NCBI RefSeq assembly: GCF_030295765.1 | Contig: NZ_AP027292.1 | Span: 3,162,001-3,226,000 of the forward strand | Direction: 5' to 3' | Length of the DNA: 64,000 bases | Source of the DNA: Neptuniibacter halophilus | Lineage (GTDB): Bacteria > Pseudomonadota > Gammaproteobacteria > Pseudomonadales > Balneatricaceae | Part shown: piece after piece, positions 43,264-50,196 of the stretch | Numbering within the stretch: the stretch's first letter is position 1 | How the letters are laid out: each line of letters begins with the position of its first letter | Program-made: the position numbers and the translations under genes | Notes under the pieces: generated by a model | What the model was told of the DNA's origin: nothing | Databases searched by the model: none | The model's input: only the letters and a program-made list of their open reading frames with translations

Positions 43264-43631
43264 CAGAAGCCCTCCGCTGCAGTGATCTCGGCTGCCAGTA
43301 CGTCTGCCGCAATTTCAGAAGCCAATTCCACCCGGGTAATCTTCATCTGCGCTACGTATTCTTTGCTGATCTGCATGCGCTGAATGTCCGTTCCTGCCAT
43401 CTGGTACCGTGTGGCAAAGCGATCGATATGACCGGCTTCCTGCATCAGGGCCAGCACATCGTTGTCGTCGTACCATTTGCTTCCGTCCCAGACGCGGCCA
43501 CTCGCTTCCAGTGTTTCAGCGATCTGCTCGGCTTTACGCTCCAGCTCAATTTCCTCTGCCATCTCGCGGCCTTGGTCATCAGCATGAAGGCCAATCAGCC
43601 GGTCAACGTAATTGTGAAGTGATGCACTCAT
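43263..43631 (-). CDS. Phage hypothetical protein
   Basis: 122 residues, helical and acidic (DQGREMAEEIELERKAEQIAET). No family recognised. Second gene after the leftward promoter. Confidence 0.65.
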   Translation of the reverse strand: MSASLHNYVDRLIGLHADDQGREMAEEIELERKAEQIAETLEASGRVWDGSKWYDDNDVLALMQEAGHIDRFATRYQMAGTDIQRMQISKEYVAQMKITRVELASEIAADVLAAEITAAEGF

Positions 43632-43641
43632 TGCCGTGTCC

Positions 43642-43734
43642 TCAGATTTGTCCGTTTGCGATTTGATAAAGCATTAGCGCCAACAGTGCTGCCGGTGTCA
43701 GTAGTGCAATGAAGGCGCATATCTTTTCAGTCAT
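43642..43734 (-). CDS. 30-residue membrane peptide, first gene of the PL operon
   Basis: MTEKICAFIALLTPAALLAL then MLYQIANGQI: one hydrophobic helix. It lies about 35 nt after the PL -10 element, so it would be the first product made on induction. Weak ribosome site; real but unproven. Confidence 0.5.
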   Translation of the reverse strand: MTEKICAFIALLTPAALLALMLYQIANGQI

Positions 43735-43746
43735 GTCTAAATAGAG

Positions 43747-43817
43747 GTTTAGTTAATTTAAACAAAGTTTAGAAAGGTTAAATTTATCAGTCAAGAATAA
43801 GTTTAAAAAAAATAAAC
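43747..43817. promoter_or_regulatory. OL: three repressor operators
   Basis: Three 17-nt sites of form GTTTA-N7-TAAAC: 43747-43763 (perfect), 43767-43783 (last base T, overlaps the PL -10) and 43801-43817 (perfect, upstream of the -35). The same site type is present three times between cI and cro, so this is the left operator of a lambda-like switch. Confidence 0.8.
43766..43794 (-). promoter_or_regulatory. PL early leftward promoter
   Basis: On the minus strand TTGACT (43794-43789), 17-nt spacer, TAAACT (43771-43766). Same spacing and -10 as PR. It drives the recombination/integration operon down to int. Confidence 0.8.
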
Positions 43818-43941
43818 TTTTGAGAGGGCTGATATTTAGGCGTGTGCAGTCAGATCGCAACGGGGGTTGTAATTCGCTCTCATTGGAGCGCAGAAAATGA
43901 GGTTAAGCAGAAGGAGAGGGTGGGGGGCGAATTGCAGGCAC

Positions 43942-43965
43942 AAAAAACCCGGCAGAAGCCGGGTT
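43942..43965 (-). terminator. Terminator ending the lysogeny/cargo operon
   Basis: CCCGGC/GCCGGG stem with a 4-nt loop; on the minus strand it is followed by six T residues. It isolates cargo transcription from OL/PL. Confidence 0.8.
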
Positions 43966-43971
43966 ACTGAG

Positions 43972-44271
43972 TCACGGTGATCGATCAATCTTGTTGTGAG
44001 TACCTATGGTACGAAAGACTGCTACATCACCTTGTATTTCAAAGGAAGCTTTGTAATTACCATCCAAGTGTATTGTATATATGTCGGGCCTTCGGTAACC
44101 CTGAAGCTTTTCGAACCTGAGCCCTGGAGGACGAGGGTCCTTCAGGAGGTCTTTAAGCTTTGCAGCGAATATAGATTGATAATGCGGGGTCAGCTTTTTG
44201 AAGTCTTTTTCAAACTTCTTGGTTTTATCAAATCGTTTGATTGCTACCCCGCCGCTTCCTACGACAGTCAT
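43972..44271 (-). CDS. RelE/ParE-fold toxin-like protein
   Basis: 99 residues. KKFEKDFKKLTPHYQSIFAAKLKDLLKDPRPPGLRFEKLQGYRRPDIYTIHLDGNYKASFEI is the RelE/YafQ-like fold, ending VAVFRTIGTHNKIDR. Its start overlaps the upstream gene by 4 nt. In a prophage this could act in abortive infection or as an addiction module. Its partner (44268-44714) is not a normal antitoxin by sequence. Confidence 0.8.
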   Translation of the reverse strand: MTVVGSGGVAIKRFDKTKKFEKDFKKLTPHYQSIFAAKLKDLLKDPRPPGLRFEKLQGYRRPDIYTIHLDGNYKASFEIQGDVAVFRTIGTHNKIDRSP

Positions 44272-44714
44272 ACTAGTGAGTTTATGAAATCATCCGCTGT
44301 TTCATACGGTCCACCTTCAGACAAGCCTGCAGCGTCCGCGTTATGCTCATTAATCCACACTAGTGTATCGTTGTGTAGGTGGTTTAGTGCAATAAGTTCT
44401 TTATTTAGACGGGAGGAGAAGAATCCGTTGCGCTTATTAGCGCGCTCTGGGCTGCACAACTCGTAAGTGGTGACAGCGATCTTCTCCAAAGCTTCCGTTA
44501 GCTCGCCGGAAGGATCGATTATCTCGTCCTCAGGTACTTCCTTGACTGCTTTCAGTGTCTTTTCAGCAATACGCTTGGCTAATTTGCACATCACTAATGC
44601 AATTGAGCCATAGAAAGCGACACATGCAGATACCCGAGCAAGCTCAATATAACTGATTGCACCGCTGGAGGCGCTACTTGAAGCCTCCAATTGTCTTACA
44701 GTCATAGTTGCCAT
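44268..44714 (-). CDS. Membrane-associated partner of the RelE-like gene
   Basis: 148 residues. A hydrophobic stretch at about 24-45 (IELARVSACVAFYGSIALVM) is followed by an acidic helical region (EVPEDEIIDPSGELTEALEK) and a C-terminal segment FINSLV. No DNA-binding motif of the usual RHH/HTH antitoxins is seen. It overlaps the toxin by 4 nt and precedes it in the antitoxin position. It may neutralise or localise the toxin, or be unrelated. Confidence 0.6.
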   Translation of the reverse strand: MATMTVRQLEASSSASSGAISYIELARVSACVAFYGSIALVMCKLAKRIAEKTLKAVKEVPEDEIIDPSGELTEALEKIAVTTYELCSPERANKRNGFFSSRLNKELIALNHLHNDTLVWINEHNADAAGLSEGGPYETADDFINSLV

Positions 44715-44744
44715 GTTAGTCCCTTCTTAACTAGGGTGTTGCAA

Positions 44745-44771
44745 TAAAAAAGATACCTTTAGCGGTATCTT
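44745..44771 (-). terminator. Terminator between cargo genes
   Basis: AAGATACC/GGTATCTT arms with a 6-nt loop; on the minus strand a TTTTT tail follows. It would end transcripts from the Sel1 gene, so the toxin pair likely has its own promoter. Confidence 0.7.
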
Positions 44772-44977
44772 GGGTGCAGTTTAGTAAATTAAAGGTCCGC
44801 TTGTATAGGCTACGGCAAGGATTTTTAGTCGTATTGTGTATTTATCCAGTAGTTTAAACTACACGTAACTTACAGACAGAGCTGTCCTTATATAGCCTAT
44901 TCACTCCCTTAGACTATCTATCGGCAGCAAGTTCACCAGGATAAGCCTAGCAATGAAATCGTCTGCAATTTCGATAC

Positions 44978-45853
44978 TTAATTACTAATCATCTGCCATT
45001 GTCCGTTGACGCATGGACCAACGGAATAGCCAATAGGGGGTAAGGGCTTTAGCCCGCAATTTGTTGTGTCCATCCAGCCATTACTTACCATCTGCCATTG
45101 GCCATTTACACAGCCTCCGATGGAATAACCCGCAGGCGGAACCGGTTTAACGCCGCAATTATGAAGCTCGATACCGCGATCACTCACCATTTGCCATTGC
45201 CCGTTTATGCAACTGCCAACGTTATAGCCAGGTGCCGGAATAGGTTTTACTCCGCAGTTGAATGCGCTTAGGTCGCCACCTTTTCTCTGAGGGCTTTCAT
45301 AATCGTAAATTTTCGGTGAAGAGTATGCAGGTGGGCGGTAATAAGGTGAGTTACCGGTGTATCCCTGGACAAACGCGCTGAACATTCCTGCAACAATTTC
45401 AGCATCTCTTTTGGCTTGTTCAGCAGAAGCGCGTTGTTTGGCGTTATATAAGTCTGGCGCTGGAACCTCGTAGCCAAAGTGTTTAAGGTTTTTAACGGCA
45501 AGAGGATGCCCGTTTCTTGCTGCTAGATTGAGCCATGATCGGCCAGCCTCTTTGTTCCCCGCTTCGATCTGTAAAACGCCAAGGTTATTCATGGCGCTAA
45601 GGTGGCCTTGTTTGGCAGCCTTGAGAAACCAGCCGGCGGCTTCGTTTTTATTGATTGGAGTATTACTGAGGCCTTCGAGCCATGCGAGCCCAAGCCCGTA
45701 TTGGCTATCCGGATGATTCTTGCTTTTATTCCAGTATGTAATTGCCTCAGCATGCTTGCCTGCGTTATACATATCATTTCCCAGTTTGGGATTAGATGCG
45801 TAACAGCCGGCAAGGGCTACCGAAAGAAAAATTAAAGCTGCACTCCTTAGCAT
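44978..45853 (-). CDS. Sel1-repeat lipoprotein with triplicated Cys-rich C-terminus
   Basis: 291 residues. The signal peptide ends in lipobox LAGC (about residue 17), predicting a lipoprotein. Sel1-like repeats (about 25-120: YGLGLAWLEGLSNTPINKNEAAGWFLKAAKQG; AMNNLGVLQIEAGNKEAGRSWLNLAARNG) follow. The C-terminus holds three ~31-residue repeats of form NCGxKPxPxxGYxxGxCxNGQWQM. Sits in the rexAB position of the prophage. A surface role in exclusion of other phages is possible; not proven. Confidence 0.8.
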   Translation of the reverse strand: MLRSAALIFLSVALAGCYASNPKLGNDMYNAGKHAEAITYWNKSKNHPDSQYGLGLAWLEGLSNTPINKNEAAGWFLKAAKQGHLSAMNNLGVLQIEAGNKEAGRSWLNLAARNGHPLAVKNLKHFGYEVPAPDLYNAKQRASAEQAKRDAEIVAGMFSAFVQGYTGNSPYYRPPAYSSPKIYDYESPQRKGGDLSAFNCGVKPIPAPGYNVGSCINGQWQMVSDRGIELHNCGVKPVPPAGYSIGGCVNGQWQMVSNGWMDTTNCGLKPLPPIGYSVGPCVNGQWQMISN

Positions 45854-45889
45854 GATTGAATTCCTTGTGGTCTCAATTCCATGAAGCGA

Positions 45890-46597
45890 TTAGATCTGTT
45901 CTTTGCCTGCTTTAATTCTTAATGCCTGAACAACCATGAGCCACTTGTCATAGAATTTTGCCGCTTCAGGGGGCTCATCTGCGCCATACTCTTCATAGAT
46001 CCACCAAGGTGCTTCGTTATTAAGAACGAGTTCTACAAAACGTTCGTACCTGGTTTTTGGGGTGTTCTTTTCGCTTGCCTTCCAGTCTCCCGAAAGGGAT
46101 ATTGTCCAATCCGTATTGCTTAAACGGTCGATATCATCGCTATCTATTTCAATCGTGTCCTTTATTTGGGAAAACGATCCCTTCAGAACTTTTCCGCTTT
46201 TGCTGCTACCTGCGATTTTAAAGCCATCACGATCAGTTAAATCTAACGAAATGGTAGCTACGTAATTTGTTTTTGGAGAAGTATTCATAACTTCGTACTG
46301 CCAGCCAACTAAGGCCTTACCATCTTTTACCTTTAGTACCTTGTAGCCCGATCTCATCAGCACCATGGGGTAGCGCTCATCAGATACCGCGACATCATTG
46401 TAGGCCAGCCACTTCCACTTCTTCGTTAACTCCAAGCTGACCCGATCATGCTGTTGCTGCTTTAGGTCTAGGTCTGATCGTATAATGTGATTGAACTGAG
46501 GGTCTGTAGCAGTAAGGTAACCAAGCCCCCCAATCACTGCTGCAAGGGTAAGAAAAAGCAACGCCAGGGAAAGGCGCATGATTGATTCGGTCTTCAC
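45890..46597 (-). CDS. Signal-anchored cargo protein of unknown function
   Basis: 235 residues. An N-terminal hydrophobic anchor (MRLSLALLFLTLAAVIGGLGYL) is followed by a periplasmic part. That part has an immunoglobulin-like strand pattern (VGWQYEVMNTSPKTNYVATISLDLTDRDGFKI) and a helical end. It lies 15 nt after cI, so it is probably transcribed from the repressor promoter in lysogens, like lambda rexA. Function unknown. Confidence 0.68.
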   Translation of the reverse strand: MKTESIMRLSLALLFLTLAAVIGGLGYLTATDPQFNHIIRSDLDLKQQQHDRVSLELTKKWKWLAYNDVAVSDERYPMVLMRSGYKVLKVKDGKALVGWQYEVMNTSPKTNYVATISLDLTDRDGFKIAGSSKSGKVLKGSFSQIKDTIEIDSDDIDRLSNTDWTISLSGDWKASEKNTPKTRYERFVELVLNNEAPWWIYEEYGADEPPEAAKFYDKWLMVVQALRIKAGKEQI

Positions 46598-46612
46598 GGT
46601 GTAGCCTCCTTG

Positions 46613-47257
46613 CTAAATATCTCCCATCAGGACTTTAACCGCTCGTCCAATGATGCGGAGGTTGTTGAGTTCATAAGGCGGAATAATTTCGTCTTGGTAT
46701 GCCGGATCCATCTTGTTATCCGAACTAATTACCCAGCTTCCATCCGTTCTTTTAAGCAATCGCTTTACTCTTAGGTCTTCATCAGTAGCGATCGCATAGA
46801 CCTTTCCGCTTACCGGGCGCTTATCTGATGTGTCGACCAGGATGAGTGAGCCATCAGATAACGTGCTTGCCATCGAGTCACCTACAACTTTCACGATAGC
46901 CAAGTCACCAGCAAAAAGGTTGTTTTGAAATAGCCAGTCAACCGAAATCGGCAGGTGCTCTTTTACTCGTTCGCAATCGATATGCATGCCACTCCCTGCT
47001 GCCAATTCAACATCAAGTACTGGGATGCTTACAAAGCGATCTGCATATCCATCATCATCACCTACACCGAACTGCAGCCACTCAGGGGTACAGCGAAGTA
47101 CCTCTGCAAGCAGATCTAGGTTTTTTCCTCGGGGCTTGGTGTGACCATTGAGCCATTGGCTTATCGCGCCTTTCGATAATTGCGTTCGGTTCACAATATC
47201 AACGGACTTCAAGCCAAGCTCTGCCATGCGTTGCTGTATACGTTCGTACATTTCCAT
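46613..47257 (-). CDS. cI: CI-type phage repressor, XRE plus S24 peptidase
   Basis: 214 residues. HTH at about 17-40 (KSVDIVNRTQLSKGAISQWL), hinge, then LexA/S24 autoprotease: cleavage site Ala87-Gly88 in ELAAGSG, catalytic Ser128 in GDSMAST and Lys165 in DLRVKRLL. Keeps lysogeny and is cleaved on RecA activation. It should bind the GTTTA-N7-TAAAC sites at OR and OL. No good Shine-Dalgarno precedes its ATG; the -10 TAGAAT lies 8 nt upstream, so the mRNA may be leaderless as for lambda PRM. Confidence 0.93.
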   Translation of the reverse strand: MEMYERIQQRMAELGLKSVDIVNRTQLSKGAISQWLNGHTKPRGKNLDLLAEVLRCTPEWLQFGVGDDDGYADRFVSIPVLDVELAAGSGMHIDCERVKEHLPISVDWLFQNNLFAGDLAIVKVVGDSMASTLSDGSLILVDTSDKRPVSGKVYAIATDEDLRVKRLLKRTDGSWVISSDNKMDPAYQDEIIPPYELNNLRIIGRAVKVLMGDI

Positions 47258-47321
47258 ATTTAAGGATTCTAAACTTTAGTTGTTTAAAGTTCCTTGACCT
47301 GATTGTTTAAAGTTTCTAAAC
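47258..47321. promoter_or_regulatory. OR: three repressor operators between cI and cro
   Basis: O1 47305-47321 GTTTAAAGTTTCTAAAC (perfect), overlapping the PR -10. O2 47282-47298 (GTTTA-N7-TTGAC, two mismatches), touching the PR -35 and next to the cI promoter. O3 47258-47274 (ATTTA-N7-TAAAC, one mismatch), overlapping the cI promoter. Centre spacing is 23-24 bp, as in lambda. Confidence 0.82.
47266..47294 (-). promoter_or_regulatory. PRM-like promoter of cI
   Basis: Minus-strand TAGAAT at 47271-47266 with a poor -35 about 17 nt upstream inside O2. A weak -35 beside O2 suits activation by bound CI, and O3 covering the -10 suits self-limitation. The predicted start falls at or near the cI ATG. 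Confidence 0.6.
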
Positions 47322-47322
47322 T
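47294..47322 (+). promoter_or_regulatory. PR early rightward promoter
   Basis: TTGACC, 17-nt spacer, TAAACT. O1 covers the -10 and O2 ends in the -35, so repressor binding blocks it. Drives cro and the replication operon. Confidence 0.82.
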
Positions 47323-47346
47323 CTGTTTATGATTTAGGAGATCACC

Positions 47347-47550
47347 ATGACTTTCGAAGAAGCAATAGGTTTTTACAAAACCAACCGAGCTATCGGGAAA
47401 GCGCTGGAGCTATCTGATGCGCGGATTTCGCAAATTAAAAGCGATGGGGGATTTGCTTATCCGGAACAGTGCGTTCTTGAGAAAGATAGCAAAGGGGAGC
47501 TGATTGCTCGTAAGCAGGATGCTCCAACAACCCCGTCTAAAGCTGCTTAG
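47347..47550 (+). CDS. cro: Cro-like repressor
   Basis: 67 residues. IGFYKTNRAIGKALELSDARISQIKSDG is a Cro-type HTH (AIGKALELSDARISQIK). Short, basic, first gene after PR and divergent from cI. TAGGAG precedes the ATG. Should compete with CI at the shared operators. Confidence 0.85.
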   Translation: MTFEEAIGFYKTNRAIGKALELSDARISQIKSDGGFAYPEQCVLEKDSKGELIARKQDAPTTPSKAA

Positions 47551-47566
47551 CAAAGGACTCAAAACC

Positions 47567-47863
47567 ATGACTAAACCCTACGACACCGCAGAAAAGAAGC
47601 TTGCCCATAAAACCGTCCATTTGACTTTGGATGAAGAGCGTCAGCTGTGTGCGATCGCTCAAGAACAGGGCTACCCATCGGCCTCTGCTTATCTTCGCTA
47701 CCTGGTATGCAGTGATATTGAAGAGAAGCGTCGGCACTTCTTGAAGTTATCTGAGGTTTTTTCGGTAGACGAGCGTGCGGTCCGTGCGGATAGCTCAGAT
47801 GACATGGGGATGACCAGTTTTATGCGAGTGCTAAAGCATCAGATTGGGGATCGAATTCACTAG
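47567..47863 (+). CDS. Small early regulator in the cII position
   Basis: 98 residues. HKTVHLTLDEERQLCAIAQEQGYPSASAYLRYLVCSDIEEKR looks like a ribbon-helix-helix unit (strand then two helices), not the CII HTH. Start 47567 has AAAGGA upstream. In the gene order it takes the place of lambda cII. Regulatory role inferred. Confidence 0.65.
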   Translation: MTKPYDTAEKKLAHKTVHLTLDEERQLCAIAQEQGYPSASAYLRYLVCSDIEEKRRHFLKLSEVFSVDERAVRADSSDDMGMTSFMRVLKHQIGDRIH

Positions 47864-48187
47864 TAGGGGATGCGTGGCCGTTCGCCATGCTGACCTGTTA
47901 GCGGGAAGCACCTATTCCCCGTTCTTTTAACTCCAAGGAGCGTCAAAGCGCAGGTTAGTGAATAAACGGCAAGCTCACAGGTTTGAATTCCTGCATTGAT
48001 GGTTGCCTCCCACCTAATGAGCGAAACGGGAGGGCATATACGTGAGAGCGTTGAGTTTGGTTCCGATTGCCCAAACAGACAATCACCCTTCAACGGCAGC
48101 AGCACTTTCCCGGCCACGCGCCGGGCTTTTTAAAGCCTATTCCCGAGTGGGCTTCAAAAAGTAAGTGGACGAACTGAGGACGAGATC
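47864..48187. other. Structured non-coding stretch in the early right operon
   Basis: 324 nt without a good frame. It holds a tRNA-like T-arm string CACAGGTTTGAATTCCTG near 47974, a long hairpin with arms TGCCTCCC and GGGAGGGCA (about 48002-48034, one bulge), and the terminator at 48109-48131. It could be an RNA gene or an antitermination/leader region. Confidence 0.45.
48109..48131 (+). terminator. Terminator after the early regulator
   Basis: CCCGGC/GCCGGG stem with a 5-nt loop, then five T residues. Its place after the cro-proximal genes resembles lambda tR1, so read-through into replication genes may need antitermination. Confidence 0.75.
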
Positions 48188-48565
48188 ATGAAGAAAAGCA
48201 TGGTGACATTAGGTATTTCTGGTGCGCTTGCGGCACTGATGGGGCATCAGGCAGTGCCTGCTGAAGTAACAAATAGCAATCCACGCCCGCTGCATCTTAC
48301 TCGCCGGCAACGGAGACAGGCAGCGAGCAATCGAAAGAACCCGCACTGCAAAAGAAATACCGGCCGCACCAAGGGCTGCAGGAACGTCACCGCCGTATTG
48401 TCCAGTTCAAGCTGGATCAGTTTAAAGCGGCAGCATAAAGAACCAGTGACTGAGCACACAGTAAAGCCGATTCACTGCCGTAAGCAGTGCGTAACGCAAA
48501 AGCAGAGAGTGATCAGGTTGCCAGTGTGCGTAATTCGCCTGATTAACAAGGGACAAACCCTATAG
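48188..48565 (+). CDS. Putative exported small protein, possibly frameshifted
   Basis: The frame opens with a believable signal peptide, MKKSMVTLGISGALAALMGH then QAVPA, with GAGGA upstream. After about residue 33 it turns Arg/Cys-rich and unlike a protein. In the -1 frame, 48290-48438 reads TPAASYSPATETGSEQSKEP and ends KLDQFKAAA-stop, which looks natural. So the gene may end at 48438 after a frameshift (mutation, sequence error or programmed). No slippery heptamer is obvious. Confidence 0.4.
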   Translation: MKKSMVTLGISGALAALMGHQAVPAEVTNSNPRPLHLTRRQRRQAASNRKNPHCKRNTGRTKGCRNVTAVLSSSSWISLKRQHKEPVTEHTVKPIHCRKQCVTQKQRVIRLPVCVIRLINKGQTL

Positions 48566-48585
48566 GCTCTCTGCTTCTGGTTGCG
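48495..48585. ncRNA. Candidate structured RNA
   Basis: Nested inverted repeats: AAGCAGAGAG (48500-48509) with CTCTCTGCTT (48567-48576), flanked by CGCAA/TTGCG, and inside ATCAGG (48512-48517) with CCTGAT (48538-48543). They give a long near-continuous stem. It lies between early genes with no convincing frame through to 48766; 48586-48766 shows nothing else clear. Confidence 0.45.
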
Positions 48586-48766
48586 ATGAATGCGCAGGCT
48601 GATGCGTAACGTGTTCACGGTTGGACTGAGAGTAATCAGGCGCACAGATAGCGATAGGCGCACCTATAAAGGCCAGCTACATGCCGGAGATCAGCACCGG
48701 CCATCGCAACATCTTTTTCAGCATCTTTTGCACGAGGGCAAAAGACTTCACAGAGAGGATGGTGTG

Positions 48767-48898
48767 ATGATCCATAGCAATGACAAACAGAACCAGCGCA
48801 AGCACCGGAAAATGAATCGCCGCAAGAGTGGTGATCAGTCGTTTGGTGGTAAAGGTGAACTTAACCCTCGCAGTGCCTGGGCTAAGAAAAACGGATAG
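48767..48898 (+). CDS. 43-residue basic phage protein
   Basis: MIHSNDKQNQRKHRKMNRRK then SFGGKGELNPRSAWAKKNG. Strongly basic, probably nucleic-acid binding. GAGAGG lies 8 nt upstream. Basic short proteins here include N-like antiterminators in some phages; there is no proof for this one. Confidence 0.5.
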   Translation: MIHSNDKQNQRKHRKMNRRKSGDQSFGGKGELNPRSAWAKKNG

Positions 48899-49063
48899 AA
48901 AAGTTGGCCCCTCACATCTTGCCGGAAGGAAGGGGCCTTCCCAGATCGGACAAATCTGAGTGCCGAATGGAAGGATAGGCAAACCATTCAGCGGCACCAA
49001 AAGAAAACCCGCCTCAAACGGTGTTAGCGCACCATCGGCGGGTCATCAGATGATGGAGTAAGT

Positions 49064-49171
49064 ATGAATCAGGTCAATCACGCTTGCAAGGAAACCGCGC
49101 GTGCGCGCCGCTCTGAGCGCCCTTGCAAGCTACAAACTAACGCTGTGAAGCGTGAGGAGGGGGCAATATGA
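49064..49171 (+). CDS. 35-residue peptide coupled to the replication gene
   Basis: MNQVNHACKETARARRSERP. GGAG upstream; its TGA overlaps the next ATG (ATGA), so it probably couples translation of the replication protein. Confidence 0.45.
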   Translation: MNQVNHACKETARARRSERPCKLQTNAVKREEGAI

Positions 49172-50196
49172 GCTCGTCTACCGCGCAAGTTCTGAAGTTC
49201 CCTGAGGGGCAGTCTGTGAACTACGAGGCCAAAGGTGGCTTCATCTCTCTACACCGCTGTCTGGAGGATGAGCCGTGGGCTAAATGTCCGGTAAAGCGTG
49301 TCATCTGGGAGCACCTACTGCTCAATGCTACTCATAAACCCTACAAGACAAAGCTGGGGGCTCGCAATGTCATTCTGCAGCCTGGCCAGTTGATCTCAGG
49401 ACGCACTCAAATATTGAAGAATTGCTTTGATCAGAAGCTGATTCGGGTTACTGAGGATATGGTTCGTGGTGCACTCAATTTCTTCAAAAAAGAAGGAATG
49501 ATTTCTGTAACTGGCACACGGTTTGGCTCTGTCATCACCATCGTAAAGTGGAGTAAATATCAGACAAAACCGGGTGAAAAATCTCCCCAATACACTCCCC
49601 AACAAACTCCCCAGCAGAAACCCAGTAACCACGGGGCTTACAGCGAAGGCCTCCCCAGCAAAACCCCCAACTCATCCCCCACTATACAAGAAGATAAAAC
49701 CTTATATAGAGATACTAACGTATCTCTTGATTCATCTGACGATGAAACCCCTTCTGTAAAAAAAGTACCTATGAAATCTTCGTTTGTATATCCGAAAGAA
49801 TTTGAGTGGATTTGGAAGCATAAGCCTGAGCGTGAAGGAGCTAATCCAAAGCGTAGGGCGCTCTCTGCTTGCAACGCCCGAATCAAGCAAGGAAGCACTT
49901 GGCGAGAATTGGCTGAAGGCATGATGCGTTATCAGCAGTACTGTCAAGCCAAGGGCATCCTGAACACCGAATACGTCAAGCAGATGGCCTCATTTTTTGG
50001 CCCTGATGAGCACTTCAAAAACAGCTGGGAGATCAATCATGCACCCCAAGTCAATTCAGCAGGTCTTACCGGACAACCCCGAAAGCTTTCAACGGTCGAT
50101 CGCCAGCACGCAGCCGCAGCAGAGTACATCGCGCGACTCGAATGTGAAGCTGGAAGTGCGCCAGACGCTAGCTCAGTTGTGGCTTCGCATGAGTGA
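49168..50196 (+). CDS. Phage replication initiator, lambda O-like
   Basis: 342 residues. N-terminal winged-helix region (GGFISLHRCLEDEPWAKCPVKRVIWEHLLLNA; VTEDMVRGALNFFKKEGMISV), then a Pro/Gln/Ser-rich linker (about 130-200) in which the Gln/Pro codons repeat. A C-terminal domain follows (FEWIWKHKPEREGANPKRRALSACNARI). In lambda-like phages origin iterons lie inside this gene; the tract 49580-49680 is the natural place to look. Its last 158 nt overlap the next gene. Confidence 0.8.
   Translation: MSSSTAQVLKFPEGQSVNYEAKGGFISLHRCLEDEPWAKCPVKRVIWEHLLLNATHKPYKTKLGARNVILQPGQLISGRTQILKNCFDQKLIRVTEDMVRGALNFFKKEGMISVTGTRFGSVITIVKWSKYQTKPGEKSPQYTPQQTPQQKPSNHGAYSEGLPSKTPNSSPTIQEDKTLYRDTNVSLDSSDDETPSVKKVPMKSSFVYPKEFEWIWKHKPEREGANPKRRALSACNARIKQGSTWRELAEGMMRYQQYCQAKGILNTEYVKQMASFFGPDEHFKNSWEINHAPQVNSAGLTGQPRKLSTVDRQHAAAAEYIARLECEAGSAPDASSVVASHE

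Noticed and set aside
47935..48010. A tRNA gene
   Set aside because: Only a T-arm-like string is present; acceptor, D and anticodon arms could not be paired.
48906..48937. GGCCCCT/AGGGGCC pair as a terminator
   Set aside because: Loop of 18 nt and no T tail; the operon continues into the replication genes.
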